50,573 nt of DNA from an uncultured Clostridia bacterium (GTDB lineage Bacteria; Bacillota; Clostridia; Christensenellales; QALW01), in the NCBI GenBank assembly GCA_934434555.1, contig CAKRZX010000017.1, forward strand, positions 1-50,573, written 5' to 3'. The first letter of the stretch is position 1. Every line of letters begins with the position of its first letter. The position numbers and the translations under genes are program-made. Of the stretch, positions 41,679-50,463 are shown one piece after another. Below the pieces are notes generated by a model that saw only the letters and a program-made list of their open reading frames with translations, made no database searches and was not told the origin of the DNA.

Positions 41679-43582
41679 TATTTGTCCTCCGAATTATCTG
41701 CTTTGTAGAAAAGTACCGACATAGGCGGCAGTGTCACCCTTATGCGGTTGGGGAATTCTTCCGATTCGTCGTCTGTTGAAAGATGTTCGATAACCGCTCC
41801 GCCCTCGCCGCCAAAGATGCGGTCGTCGCTGTTGAGAATAAGCGAATAATTTCCCGGTTTCGGTGCGGTAAGCCAGTAGTCGAATCTGTGCACGGGCGTC
41901 ATATTTATTATTGCAACAACCGTTTCATCGTCGGAGAAACGTGCCATTGAATATATGCTGTTATCGGCATCGTCGGCATTGAGCCACTTAAAGCCGTCCC
42001 ATGAATCGTCTTTTTCCCAGAACGCGGAATTGTCACGGTAAAGAGAAATAAGCGCCTTTGTAAAATGATACAGTCCGCGGTGAGTTTCATATTGAAGCAG
42101 TTTCCACTCAATCTGCTCGTAATAGCGCCACTCAATAAACTGACCTATCTCACAGCCCATAAACAGAAGTTTTTTGCCCGGGTGAGTGAACATATATCCC
42201 AGATACGCCTTTTCCGAAGCGAATTTCTGATAATAATCGCCGCTCATTTTATCAAGCAGACTTTTTTTGCCGTGAACGCATTCATCGTGCGAAACGGGCA
42301 GAATATAATGCTCGTTAAACGCGTACATCATCGAAAACGTAAGGTTATTGTGTATTCCGCGCCTGAAAAGCGGGTCGGTTTCCATATATTTAAGGGTGTC
42401 ATTCATCCAGCCCATATTCCACTTATACGTAAATCCCAGACCGCCCTCGTCAACGGGGTGGGTAACGCGGGGATAATCGCTTGATTCCTCGGCAATCATC
42501 ATTGCGCCGGGGAACATTTCGGCTATCGTGCTGTTAAGTGATTTGAGGAAATCCGCCGCGTCCAAATCGATATTTCCGCCCTCGCGGTTAGGCGTCCACT
42601 CGCCGGGATTCTTTCCGTAGTCAAGATAAAGCATACTGCTTACCGCGTCAACGCGAAGTCCGTCAACGTGGAATTCTTTAAGCCAGTAAACAGCGTTTGA
42701 AATCAAAAACTCGCGCACAAAAGGCGAAGAAAAATCAAATTTATACGTACCCCACTCGTTTACGCCGTTGGCGCCCTCAAACAGGGGTGTTCCGTCAAAG
42801 CGGACAAGCCCGTGTTCGTCTTTGGGGAAGTGAGCGGGAACCCAGTCAAGAATAACTCCGATTGAGTTTGAATGCATTAAATCAATAAAATACTTAAAAT
42901 CTTCCGGCGTGCCGTAGCGGGAAGTGGGTGCGTAATATCCCGTAACCTGATATCCCCAGGAACCGTCAAAGGGGTGCTCGGCAATGGGCATAAGTTCTAT
43001 GTGTGTATAGCGGTTGTCTTTAAGGAATTTTACAAGCGCCTCGGCTACTTCGCGATAGGAAAGGATTTCATTATTGTGTCCCCTCATCCACGAACCCATA
43101 TGAAGTTCGTAAATTACCATAGGCGAATTGAAGTCTGTTTTCTTTCCGTGTTTCACTCTCCATTGCAGGTCGTGCCAGCGGTACTCATCGTAATACGTCC
43201 GTGACGCGGTTTTGGGTCTGAGTTCGGCAAACTTTGCCATAGGGTCGGCTTTATACGTTACTCTGTCATCGGAAGTAAGTATACAGTATTTATATAAACA
43301 GCCCGTGGGAACGTTTTCTATATACGCTTCCCATATTCCCGTGCCGTCAATGCGCTTCATCGGGCAAACGCCGGGCTGCCAGTCGTTAAAATCACCCACA
43401 ACGCTTACGCATTTCGCATTAGGCGCCCAAAGGGCGAAGTAATATCCCTCAATAAGACCCGTACTGCTCTTAACGGGGCGTGCGCCCAAAACCTCGTCCA
43501 AATTGCGGTGCGTGCCCTCACAAGTAAGATACAAGTCAAAATCGCTTATCATCTTGCTTTTTGTAAAATTTTCTTTTCCCAT
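41678..43582 (-). CDS. glgB: 1,4-alpha-glucan branching enzyme
   Basis: A 634-aa GH13 enzyme that makes alpha-1,6 branches in glycogen. A CBM48-type domain is at ~25-125 (GYYFALWAPNAKCVSVVGDF), the catalytic barrel follows with DGLRVDAVSSMLY (nucleophile Asp), AEESSDYP (acid/base Glu) and LPVSHDECVHG, then a C-terminal beta domain. The ATG at 43582 has AGGAGG; the longer frame enters the promoter. First gene of glgB-glgC-glgD. Confidence 0.95.
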   Translation of the reverse strand: MGKENFTKSKMISDFDLYLTCEGTHRNLDEVLGARPVKSSTGLIEGYYFALWAPNAKCVSVVGDFNDWQPGVCPMKRIDGTGIWEAYIENVPTGCLYKYCILTSDDRVTYKADPMAKFAELRPKTASRTYYDEYRWHDLQWRVKHGKKTDFNSPMVIYELHMGSWMRGHNNEILSYREVAEALVKFLKDNRYTHIELMPIAEHPFDGSWGYQVTGYYAPTSRYGTPEDFKYFIDLMHSNSIGVILDWVPAHFPKDEHGLVRFDGTPLFEGANGVNEWGTYKFDFSSPFVREFLISNAVYWLKEFHVDGLRVDAVSSMLYLDYGKNPGEWTPNREGGNIDLDAADFLKSLNSTIAEMFPGAMMIAEESSDYPRVTHPVDEGGLGFTYKWNMGWMNDTLKYMETDPLFRRGIHNNLTFSMMYAFNEHYILPVSHDECVHGKKSLLDKMSGDYYQKFASEKAYLGYMFTHPGKKLLFMGCEIGQFIEWRYYEQIEWKLLQYETHRGLYHFTKALISLYRDNSAFWEKDDSWDGFKWLNADDADNSIYSMARFSDDETVVAIINMTPVHRFDYWLTAPKPGNYSLILNSDDRIFGGEGGAVIEHLSTDDESEEFPNRIRVTLPPMSVLFYKADNSEDK

Positions 43583-43633
43583 TGGTAGCCTCCTGTAATT
43601 ATTGATTTTTGTTCCGTAACGGTTTACAGATAT

Positions 43634-43662
43634 ATTGTAACAAATTCCCGGGCCGATGTCAA
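43634..43662 (-). promoter_or_regulatory. Promoter of the glg operon
   Basis: TTGACA (43662-43657) and TACAAT (43639-43634) are spaced 17 bp on the minus strand; start near 43627 with a ~45-nt leader for glgB. Confidence 0.85.
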
Positions 43663-43764
43663 TACACCTCGTCCGAATTCTTTCGATTATATTCATCTTT
43701 TTTACATAAAAATTTGTATACCTTTCCGTTTTTACGGCAAAAATATACTTCGGAGGTGTTAAAG

Positions 43765-44463
43765 ATGAATCTCGGTTCGATAAAAGACAAAACAAACAAA
43801 AAGCAGACGGTAAGAAAAATCTGTGCCGCTGCGGCGGTAGGTTGTGTGGCGATAGTGGCGGTTGCCACGGCAATAAAGTTAGGCGGAAACAATAATAACG
43901 TTGCTCCCGTAATTGAAAAGCCCAAAACCACCCAAAGTACGGAAAGCGGAAACGACGTTTCCCTTACCACTCCCGCGCCCCGCACAACGCCCGCACCCGC
44001 GCCCACGGACAAGGCCGCCGGAGCGGAAACAAAGGTTACAAGCGCCATGCTTCTCCCGGTTGCAAAATGCAACGTGCTTAAAGGTTATGCATCGGATATG
44101 CTTGTTTATTCCGGAACTCTTAAACATTGGAGTACACATACCGGAATAGATTTGGCGGCTGATGCGGGCAGTGAAGTGCTTTGCGCCCTTGACGGAGAAG
44201 TGAAGAAAATCGAAAAGGACGAACTTATGGGAAACCGTATCACCGTTGAACATTCCGACGGCTACGAAACGGTTTACGCGTCCCTTGACAGCGTCAAAGA
44301 GGGGCTCAGTGAGGGCAGCAAGGTTCTGCGCGGTCAATCCCTCGGTACGGTGGGAACGAGTGCCGCCGGTGAAGTTGAGGACGGCGCACATCTGCACTTT
44401 GAAGTCTACCTTGACGGCAAAAGCGTAAATCCCCAAACCTATTTGGGCGATTTGGCGAAATAG
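43765..44463 (+). CDS. M23-family peptidoglycan peptidase
   Basis: A 232-aa protein. A short cytosolic N-terminus is followed by a membrane helix or signal anchor (~20-38), a Thr/Pro-rich linker (~45-80) and an M23 (LytM) domain with the zinc ligands HTGIDLAADAGSEV and HLHFEVYLDGK, so it should be active. It cuts cell-wall cross-links outside the membrane. ATG at 43765 has GGAGGTG; the earlier frame is the glg promoter region. It resembles SpoIIQ in layout but lacks proof of a sporulation role. It is divergent from glgB. Confidence 0.88.
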   Translation: MNLGSIKDKTNKKQTVRKICAAAAVGCVAIVAVATAIKLGGNNNNVAPVIEKPKTTQSTESGNDVSLTTPAPRTTPAPAPTDKAAGAETKVTSAMLLPVAKCNVLKGYASDMLVYSGTLKHWSTHTGIDLAADAGSEVLCALDGEVKKIEKDELMGNRITVEHSDGYETVYASLDSVKEGLSEGSKVLRGQSLGTVGTSAAGEVEDGAHLHFEVYLDGKSVNPQTYLGDLAK

Positions 44464-44470
44464 GCGCAGA

Positions 44471-44505
44471 AATAATCCCGTCGGCAAACAGGCTTGCGGG
44501 ATTAT
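44471..44505 (+). terminator. Hairpin after the M23 peptidase gene
   Basis: ATAATCCCG (44472-44480) pairs with CGGGATTAT (44497-44505); an inner GCAA/TTGC stem extends it. The T-run is 15-20 nt away, so it may be an imperfect terminator. Confidence 0.5.
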
Positions 44506-44610
44506 CCTTACTTAAAACATTTTTTGTTTGACTGAAACAAAAATTCTTTCTGAAATACGAAAAAATAAAAATTCTGACACGATACACGGGTTCGCGACTC
44601 TGATACTACA

Positions 44611-44742
44611 CGGTTGCGGCGGGTGTATCTCTTCTTTATGCCCGTCGCCGACGCCCTGACGTTTATTCCTGTTATAATCACGGTAATTCGGCTTAAAAGG
44701 GAATACGGAAATGCACAAAATTATGAAGCACAAGCAAAATAA
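44611..44742 (+). pseudogene. Remnant of a MATE-type transporter C-terminus
   Basis: The frame reads YLFFMPVADALTFIPVI and then a VIRLKREYGN tail to a TAA at 44740. It looks like the last helix and end of a MATE multidrug transporter, in which a P-V-A-D segment starts the last helix. No start or ribosome site and no preceding transporter sequence was found. Upstream bases are out of frame with the usual preceding Gly-rich motif. I read it as a decayed fragment; chance resemblance is possible. Confidence 0.4.
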
Positions 44743-44754
44743 AAATCACGAATA

Positions 44755-44789
44755 AACAACAAGGGAGCGCGGCGCGCTCCCTTGTTGTT
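44755..44789. terminator. Perfect 16-bp hairpin terminator
   Basis: A 16-bp perfect inverted repeat with a 3-nt loop (core GGGAGCGC/GCGCTCCC), flanked by AACAACAA/TTGTTGTT arms. It lies 47 nt past the 248-aa protein stop (minus strand) and probably ends that transcript. The core is the same as in the glg terminator at 39300-39325. Confidence 0.7.
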
Positions 44790-44835
44790 ACAACATATTC
44801 TTAATTTCGCGCCGTAACGCGCTTTTCTCCCTTTC

Positions 44836-45582
44836 CTACTCGCCCTTTATCCAGCAGTTTTCGCACACGGAACGTTTACAGTAGCAGTGTTTTTTTATAA
44901 GTTCACTGCCGCCCAAGTCTTCAAGGCTGCCGTTGATTATGGGCAGAATTTCCCTTTCGGTTGTTTCGTTAAGGGAATCGGTAAAATCGCTTATATCACG
45001 CAGTTGCCAATCAAAAAGCCCTACCGACAGCCGTGACGCATAACAGGGCATACCGATGTCGTTGTTCATAATATAAAGATTGAAGCAGTACGTGTCGGAA
45101 ACGGGCGACTTTTGCATACACAATTCCAAAGATAAACGTTCATCTTTATAGCAGTACCATTTGTAGCCGATTTTCTTAAAGCCCAAAGGCAGAAGGATTT
45201 CGGAAATTTCGTTTGTGAAACGGCGGTTGCGTTCGTTAACGCAGCTTATAACATCGTTGCGGGTAACGTCAAGGCGTTTCCAGCGGTAAAAGTAGTCGGC
45301 GACCGTGGCATACACGGTTTTCATATCGTCGTAACAACAGATATGCGCACATCTGCGCAACGTGCAAAGCGAATCCTCTATTCCGTTTTCGTAAAGGTCG
45401 GGAGCATTTTCCGGCAGACAAACGCCGTAAACGATTTCCGCAACGTTTTCGGTTTTGTTCACGTTTACCGCAAACAAAAGTTTATTTATCATACGGAAAT
45501 AATAGCGGTTGTTTTTTTCGTCCGCCTGATAGAACTCGGACTTATTAAGTGCGGATATGCACATTGAACAGAAGTCTGCCAT
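44836..45582 (-). CDS. Orphan Cys-rich protein (248 aa)
   Basis: A soluble protein I do not recognise. AAGGAG precedes the ATG. The N-terminus carries a CSMC pair (Cys5, Cys8), and the C-terminus ends in HCYCKRSVCENCWIKGE, which contains four Cys in a zinc-like cluster. The middle (~130-175, PLGFKKIGYKWYCYKDERLS then a beta-hairpin) resembles the core of DUF4304-type proteins, but the match is by eye and weak. It follows the FakA gene with a hairpin (45600-45625) between, and has its own ribosome site. Confidence 0.6.
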   Translation of the reverse strand: MADFCSMCISALNKSEFYQADEKNNRYYFRMINKLLFAVNVNKTENVAEIVYGVCLPENAPDLYENGIEDSLCTLRRCAHICCYDDMKTVYATVADYFYRWKRLDVTRNDVISCVNERNRRFTNEISEILLPLGFKKIGYKWYCYKDERLSLELCMQKSPVSDTYCFNLYIMNNDIGMPCYASRLSVGLFDWQLRDISDFTDSLNETTEREILPIINGSLEDLGGSELIKKHCYCKRSVCENCWIKGE

Positions 45583-45599
45583 TGTTTTCTCCTTTTAAC

Positions 45600-45625
45600 A
45601 AAAGCGCACAGCAACCGCCGTGCGC
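45600..45625 (-). terminator. Hairpin after the fakA-like gene
   Basis: GCGCAC and GTGCGC pair with a 10-nt loop holding a further CGG/CCG-like pair; TTTTGTT follows on the minus strand. It is weak to moderate and overlaps the leader of the 248-aa gene. Confidence 0.5.
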
Positions 45626-45634
45626 CACGAAAAT

Positions 45635-47269
45635 TTATTCAACCGAAACGAGATAATAGTATACAGGCTGACCACCCTGTACCACCTCAATATCAAGGTC
45701 GGGGTGATTTTCCCGAACCGCTGCGGCAACTTCGTTCGCACCCTCTTCGGTAGCGTCGGCGCCGTAATAAACGGTAACTATATCTCCCTTTTTATCAAGC
45801 AGTTTTTCTATAAGATCAACCGTTACGGTGTTAAGGTCCTCGCCGCAGCAGGCAATATTGCCCTCGGCAAGTCCCAAAATGTTACCCTCGTGAATCTCCT
45901 GACCGTCAAACTCGGTATCGCGGACGGCATATGTTACACTGCCCGTAAGTACCTCGCCGTAACTTTCTTTCATCTCTTCAAAATTCTCCTGTGCGGAAGA
46001 ATCGGGATTGAAACTAATCATTGCCGAAATGCCCTGGGGCACCGTTTTTGTGGGGATAACGTAAATTTTCTTGTCAGTGAAATCCTGTGCCTGTTCGGCG
46101 GCAAGAATTATGTTTGAGTTGTTGGGCAACACGATAACGTTTTTGGCGTTTACCTTTTTAACCGCTTCGGAAATATCCTCGGTGCTGGGATTCATCGTCT
46201 GACCGCCGGTAACGACTGCGTCAACGCCCAGTTCCTTGAAAATGCCCGCAAGCCCGTCGCCGGACGCAATGGCAACAACGCCCGTTTCTTTAAGCGACTG
46301 CGCACGCTTTTCGACTATTTCGCGGTGCTGCTGGACCATATTTTCAATCTTGACCCTGTCAAGTTCGCCGAGCTCCAATGCATACTGCAATGCAACCCCG
46401 GGCGAATTTGTGTGAACATGAACCTTTACAAGTTCGGGATCACCCACAACCACAAGGGAATCGCCTATTTTCGAAAGTTTGTTGCGCAACCGGTCAACCG
46501 CGGTCTCAGTAACATTTTCCTTTAACTGCTGAATGAAGAACTCGGTACAGTAGGCAAAAACTATTTCATCCATTTCCGCAACTTCGTCGGCAGTGGCACG
46601 GGAAATCGATTCCGGTGCGGCGGAGAACACGAAAGGTTTGATGTCCTCGCCTATTTCTTCGCCGTGAATAACGGAAGAAAACGCGTGAAGAATCGTCATA
46701 AGTCCCTGTCCGCCCGCGTCAACAACGCCCGCCTTTTTAAGCTGGGGCAACATATCGGGTGTCTTTTTAAGGGTATCTTCGCCTATTTCAAGAGCGTGCT
46801 CAAAAAGTTCGGCAAGGGACAGCGCCGTATCGCGCTTTGTCTTTTCGGCAATGGTGCGGATTACGGTAAGCACCGTTCCCTCTTTGGGCTTCATAACCGC
46901 CTTGTATGCGGTTTCCTGGCCTAAGCGGAACGCCTCAATCATATCCTTTGTATTTGCCTCTTCAACGGTTTCAAACTGTTTTGAAAAGCCGCGGAGAATC
47001 TGTGAAAGAATAACGCCGCTGTTGCCGCGGGCACCTTTAAGTGCGCCCCTTGACATTGCGCGCGCAACGGAAGCCAGGTCATCCTGGGAACAAGCTGAAA
47101 CTTCCTTTAATACCGACTGCATGGTAAGGGACATATTTGTACCCGTATCACCGTCGGGCACGGGGAAAACGTTAAGGTCGTTAAGCGTTTGCTTATTTGC
47201 TTCTAAAACTGCGGCGGCGGTAACGACCATCTGTTTCAAAACCGCGCCGTTTATCTCGGTTAAATTCAT
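45635..47269 (-). CDS. fakA: FakA-like fatty acid kinase (DhaL/DegV-type two-domain)
   Basis: A 544-aa cytosolic protein. The N-terminal DhaL kinase domain (~1-205) has PVPDGDTGTNMSLTMQS and KGARGNSGVILSQILRGF, which bind metal and ATP. A middle domain with PELVKVHVHTNSPG (~275-290) follows, then a C-terminal domain of the FakA family. With a FakB (DegV-type) protein it phosphorylates exogenous fatty acids. No FakB is visible here. It follows the Asp23 protein gene, an order common in Bacillota. It used to be called a DAK2 domain or YloV protein. Confidence 0.9.
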   Translation of the reverse strand: MNLTEINGAVLKQMVVTAAAVLEANKQTLNDLNVFPVPDGDTGTNMSLTMQSVLKEVSACSQDDLASVARAMSRGALKGARGNSGVILSQILRGFSKQFETVEEANTKDMIEAFRLGQETAYKAVMKPKEGTVLTVIRTIAEKTKRDTALSLAELFEHALEIGEDTLKKTPDMLPQLKKAGVVDAGGQGLMTILHAFSSVIHGEEIGEDIKPFVFSAAPESISRATADEVAEMDEIVFAYCTEFFIQQLKENVTETAVDRLRNKLSKIGDSLVVVGDPELVKVHVHTNSPGVALQYALELGELDRVKIENMVQQHREIVEKRAQSLKETGVVAIASGDGLAGIFKELGVDAVVTGGQTMNPSTEDISEAVKKVNAKNVIVLPNNSNIILAAEQAQDFTDKKIYVIPTKTVPQGISAMISFNPDSSAQENFEEMKESYGEVLTGSVTYAVRDTEFDGQEIHEGNILGLAEGNIACCGEDLNTVTVDLIEKLLDKKGDIVTVYYGADATEEGANEVAAAVRENHPDLDIEVVQGGQPVYYYLVSVE

Positions 47270-47286
47270 ATTTGTCCTTTCTCAGT

Positions 47287-47637
47287 TCACACTCTTATGC
47301 CCTGGATAAGAACGTCAACATTTTCAACCTTTAATCCGGTCTGGCTTTCCACCGCATACTTAACCGCCTCAATAACGTTGTGGGCGGCGGCAACCATGGA
47401 AACGCCGTATTCTATGATTACGTGGAGTTCAAACCTCACGCTGTCCTCATTGGTAAAAACTTTTATGCCCTTTGTAAGGCTGTCACGCTTCAAAAGTTCG
47501 GCAATGCCCTCGGCTGTTGTGGATGCCGACATACCTACTATGCCCGCGCAGTCGCAGGCGGCAAGCCCTGCAATGGTGGTAAGCACCGTATCCGATACTG
47601 TAACGGTTCCGAATTGGTTTGTAGTTTTTATTGCCAT
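47287..47637 (-). CDS. Asp23/Gls24 family envelope stress protein
   Basis: A 116-aa protein of the Asp23 family. It includes VTVSDTVLTTIAGLAACDCA (~11-30), GIVGMSAST and FELHVIIEYGVSMVAAAHNV. These proteins are membrane- or surface-associated in some Bacillota and are upstream of fakA (yloU-yloV arrangement). The ATG at 47637 has GGAGGG; the upstream frame overlaps that site. It starts the pair. Confidence 0.9.
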   Translation of the reverse strand: MAIKTTNQFGTVTVSDTVLTTIAGLAACDCAGIVGMSASTTAEGIAELLKRDSLTKGIKVFTNEDSVRFELHVIIEYGVSMVAAAHNVIEAVKYAVESQTGLKVENVDVLIQGIRV

Positions 47638-47895
47638 ATGGAAACCCTCCTGCTGTTTATAATAAAGACGCAGTACGCGATTACGTACCACACATTATAT
47701 TACTATATATTCGCGTCGATGTAAAGTGAAATTTTGTTTCACACGTTTTAATACGCCTAAAACGCACCGTGTCGGTAATATTATATTTCATTTCGGCGGT
47801 GCGTATTCGTAAAACAGCATTGTTGCGTTTTATGAAAAAACAGTGTCAAAAAGTTAAAAAGCAGGCTTTTTACCCGAATCGGATAATTCAATCGG
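47638..47895. other. Intergenic region between the Asp23 gene and gltA
   Basis: About 316 bp of divergent spacer. I see a long interrupted hairpin (ACGCACCG/CGGTGCGT at ~47761-47805) and a short AAAAAGC/GCTTTTT hairpin near 47855-47873. A TTTACA box about 17-20 bp before an AT-rich -10 region could serve the Asp23 gene. No gene is visible. Confidence 0.5.
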
Positions 47896-47924
47896 TTGCC
47901 CGAACGGCATTTTTATGGTATTAT
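47896..47924 (+). promoter_or_regulatory. Promoter of gltA
   Basis: TTGCCC (47896-47901) and TATTAT (47919-47924) are spaced 17 bp; the start is near 47931, giving a ~23-nt leader with AAGGTGGG. Confidence 0.65.
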
Positions 47925-47953
47925 ATTATAAAAGAAACAAGGTGGGATGCTAA

Positions 47954-49324
47954 ATGAAAAACTATTCTGAAATAACACCCTACATACGCGAACTTGCCGC
48001 GCTTTCAAGTGCAGGCAACGGTATAAAGCCCGAAATGTACACGGAACACAAAGTCAACAGAGGCTTGCGCGACCTTAACGGAAACGGCGTTATAACCGGG
48101 CTGACAGAGATTTCAAAGATAAAAGCAAAGGAAGTTCTGCCGGACGGTACCGTCGTTCCATGTAACGGCGAGCTTTACTACCGCGGTGTAAACATACGGG
48201 ATATCGTGTCGGGATTTATGAGCGAGGACCGTTTCGGCTTTGAAGAAACGGTATATCTGCTTCTTTTTTCACGGCTACCGAACAGACAGGAACTTAAAAA
48301 ATTCAAGGCGGAGCTTGCGCAGTACCGCAGCCTGCCCACGTCCTTTGCAAGAGATATGATACTTAAAGCACCGGGAAGGGATATGATGAACATACTTTCC
48401 CGCAGTGTGCTTGCCCTTTACGCATATGACGAAAATCCTGACGACATTTCGGTTGAAAATGTTTTAAGGCAGTGTATGCAGCTTATCGCGGTTTTCCCGA
48501 TGCTTGCAATGTACGGATATCAGTCCTATCAGCATTATCATCTGGGCAGAAGTCTGTTTATCCATATGCCGGACGAGAATCTGTCCACATCGGAGAATAT
48601 TCTGCATCTCCTGCGGGAGGACAGCCGTTTTACGCACCTTGAAGCAAAAATTCTTGACCTGGCGCTTGTGCTTCACGCCGAACACGGCGGCGGTAATAAC
48701 TCTACTTTCACCACCCACGTGGTAACGTCCTCGGGCACGGATACATATTCCGCAACCGCGGCGGCGTTAGGCTCGCTTAAAGGCCCCCGCCACGGCGGAG
48801 CAAACATCAAGGTTGTAAGAATGTTTGAGGATATGAAAGCAAACATCGACACCCGTGATGACGGTGCAATAAAGGATTATCTCGTGCGGCTTTTGGACAA
48901 GGAAGCCTTTGACAAAACGGGGCTTATCTACGGTATGGGTCACGCGGTATACTCCCTCTCCGACCCCCGCGCGGACATTCTTTCCGCCTGTGCAAGGGAA
49001 CTTGCCTGGGAAAAAGGCTATGAGGACGATTACGCACTTTATGAGAAAGTGGCATCTTTCGCGCCGGAAATCATAGCGGATAAGCGAAAAATGTACAAGG
49101 GTGTAAGCCCCAATGTTGACTTTTTCTCCGGGCTTATATATCAGATGCTTGAACTGCCCAAAGAAATTTATACGCCCATATTTGCAATATCGAGAATTGC
49201 GGGTTGGAGCGCTCACAGGATAGAAGAAATACAAAACTCGGGCAAAATAATACGGCCAGCTTACGTAAGCGTCAAGCCGGAGGTTGAATATGTTAAAATG
49301 GACGAAAGGAAACAGGATAATTGA
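47954..49324 (+). CDS. gltA: Citrate synthase
   Basis: A 456-aa enzyme joining acetyl-CoA and oxaloacetate to citrate. The catalytic His residues are in LHAEHGGGNNS (~236-246) and GMGHAVYSLSDPRA (~324-337), and the Asp in GVSPNVDFFSGLIY (~390-403). GSLKGPRHGGAN is the substrate-binding stretch. It has its own promoter and probably supplies 2-oxoglutarate for amino acid synthesis. Its last 35 bases overlap a transporter gene. It shares oxaloacetate with the decarboxylase at 18-21 kb. Confidence 0.95.
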   Translation: MKNYSEITPYIRELAALSSAGNGIKPEMYTEHKVNRGLRDLNGNGVITGLTEISKIKAKEVLPDGTVVPCNGELYYRGVNIRDIVSGFMSEDRFGFEETVYLLLFSRLPNRQELKKFKAELAQYRSLPTSFARDMILKAPGRDMMNILSRSVLALYAYDENPDDISVENVLRQCMQLIAVFPMLAMYGYQSYQHYHLGRSLFIHMPDENLSTSENILHLLREDSRFTHLEAKILDLALVLHAEHGGGNNSTFTTHVVTSSGTDTYSATAAALGSLKGPRHGGANIKVVRMFEDMKANIDTRDDGAIKDYLVRLLDKEAFDKTGLIYGMGHAVYSLSDPRADILSACARELAWEKGYEDDYALYEKVASFAPEIIADKRKMYKGVSPNVDFFSGLIYQMLELPKEIYTPIFAISRIAGWSAHRIEEIQNSGKIIRPAYVSVKPEVEYVKMDERKQDN

Positions 49325-49874
49325 TTTATTTCTGACCTTTTTAAAAATAGGGGTGTTCACCTTCGGCGGCGGATATGCAATGATTGCACTGCTTGAAAAC
49401 GAATTCGTTTCAAAAAAGAAATGGATAACGGATAAGCAGTTTATTGATATGACCGCCGTTGCCGAATCCACGCCCGGACATATGGCAATAAATTCGGCAA
49501 CGTACATAGGCTACGAAGTGGGCGGATTTTGGGGCGCTGCGGTTTCAACTTTTGCGGTCGCCCTGCCTTCGTTTGCGGTTATATATCTTATTTCGCTGTT
49601 TTTTGATAAGTTTTTAAGCCTGAAACCCGTGTTTTACGCCTTTAAGGGAATACAGGTCTGTGTGGTATATCTTATTCTTTCCGCGGGAATAAAACTTATT
49701 AAAAAAGCAAAGAAAAGCGTATTCAACACGGTAATCTTCTCACTTGTTACGTGCGCAATGATTTTGCTTTCGCTGTTTTCAATAAATTTTTCGTCCGTTT
49801 GTTATATACTTATCTGCGGATTTATCGGCGTAAGCGCATATCTTATTTCTTTAAGGGGGAAAAGAAATGATTGA
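49290..49874 (+). CDS. Half-size chromate-type transporter, first of a pair
   Basis: A 194-aa membrane protein of the CHR family (short form, one CHR domain with about six helices). The motif VFTFGGGYAMIALLENEFV (~18-36) and AVAESTPGHMAINSATYIGY are signatures. Short CHR proteins work as pairs. I use the ATG at 49290 because GGAGG lies 7 nt before it, inside the gltA end. It overlaps gltA by 35 bp and the second transporter by 8 bp. The natural substrate may not be chromate. Confidence 0.88.
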   Translation: MLKWTKGNRIIDLFLTFLKIGVFTFGGGYAMIALLENEFVSKKKWITDKQFIDMTAVAESTPGHMAINSATYIGYEVGGFWGAAVSTFAVALPSFAVIYLISLFFDKFLSLKPVFYAFKGIQVCVVYLILSAGIKLIKKAKKSVFNTVIFSLVTCAMILLSLFSINFSSVCYILICGFIGVSAYLISLRGKRND

Positions 49875-50463
49875 ACTTTTCCTCTCTTTCTTAAAAATCG
49901 GCACGTTTACTTTCGGCGGCGGCTACGGTATGATTTCCGTTGTCAGGGACGAAGTGCTGAAAAACGGCTGGCTGACCGATTCGGAATTTATGGATATGAT
50001 AGCCGTGTCGGAATCCACGCCCGGACCTATGGCGGTGAACATCGCCACATTTGTCGGCGCCTCGCAGGCAGGGTTCCCGGGCGCACTCGTTGCAACTTTC
50101 GGCGTAATACTGCCATCATTTATAATTATTCTTCTGCTTGCCGCTTTAATAAAGAATTTTTTGAAATTTGCGGGTGTGAATGCGTTTCTTTCGGGCGTCC
50201 GTCCCGCGGTTGTGGCGCTGATTATTTCCACCGGCGTTATTTTGGGGCTGAACGCCCTGTTTGCGGTGTCGTCTTTTGCGTCCTCTCCCGCGCCCGATTT
50301 CAGGGCTATTGCAATCCTTACACTGCTCTGTTCAGTGCATTTTATTTATAAAAGAATAAAAAAGAGTGTGCCGCCGCCGATAATGATGATTCTTTTTTCA
50401 GCCCTTGCGGGAATTGCGATGTATTCGTTTAGGGTTACGGTACCTATCCAAACCACGCCTTAA
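49867..50463 (+). CDS. Half-size chromate-type transporter, second of a pair
   Basis: A 198-aa membrane protein with one CHR domain: GTFTFGGGYGMISVVRDEVL and AVSESTPGPMAVNIATFVGA match the first partner. AAGGGGGA precedes its ATG. It pairs with 49290-49874, so the two form one transporter. It ends the plus-strand unit; its stop codon overlaps that of a converging gene. Confidence 0.88.
   Translation: MIELFLSFLKIGTFTFGGGYGMISVVRDEVLKNGWLTDSEFMDMIAVSESTPGPMAVNIATFVGASQAGFPGALVATFGVILPSFIIILLLAALIKNFLKFAGVNAFLSGVRPAVVALIISTGVILGLNALFAVSSFASSPAPDFRAIAILTLLCSVHFIYKRIKKSVPPPIMMILFSALAGIAMYSFRVTVPIQTTP

Noticed and set aside
43583..43873. Longer start for glgB
   Set aside because: The extra 97 codons cover the operon promoter, and AGGAGG precedes the ATG at 43582.
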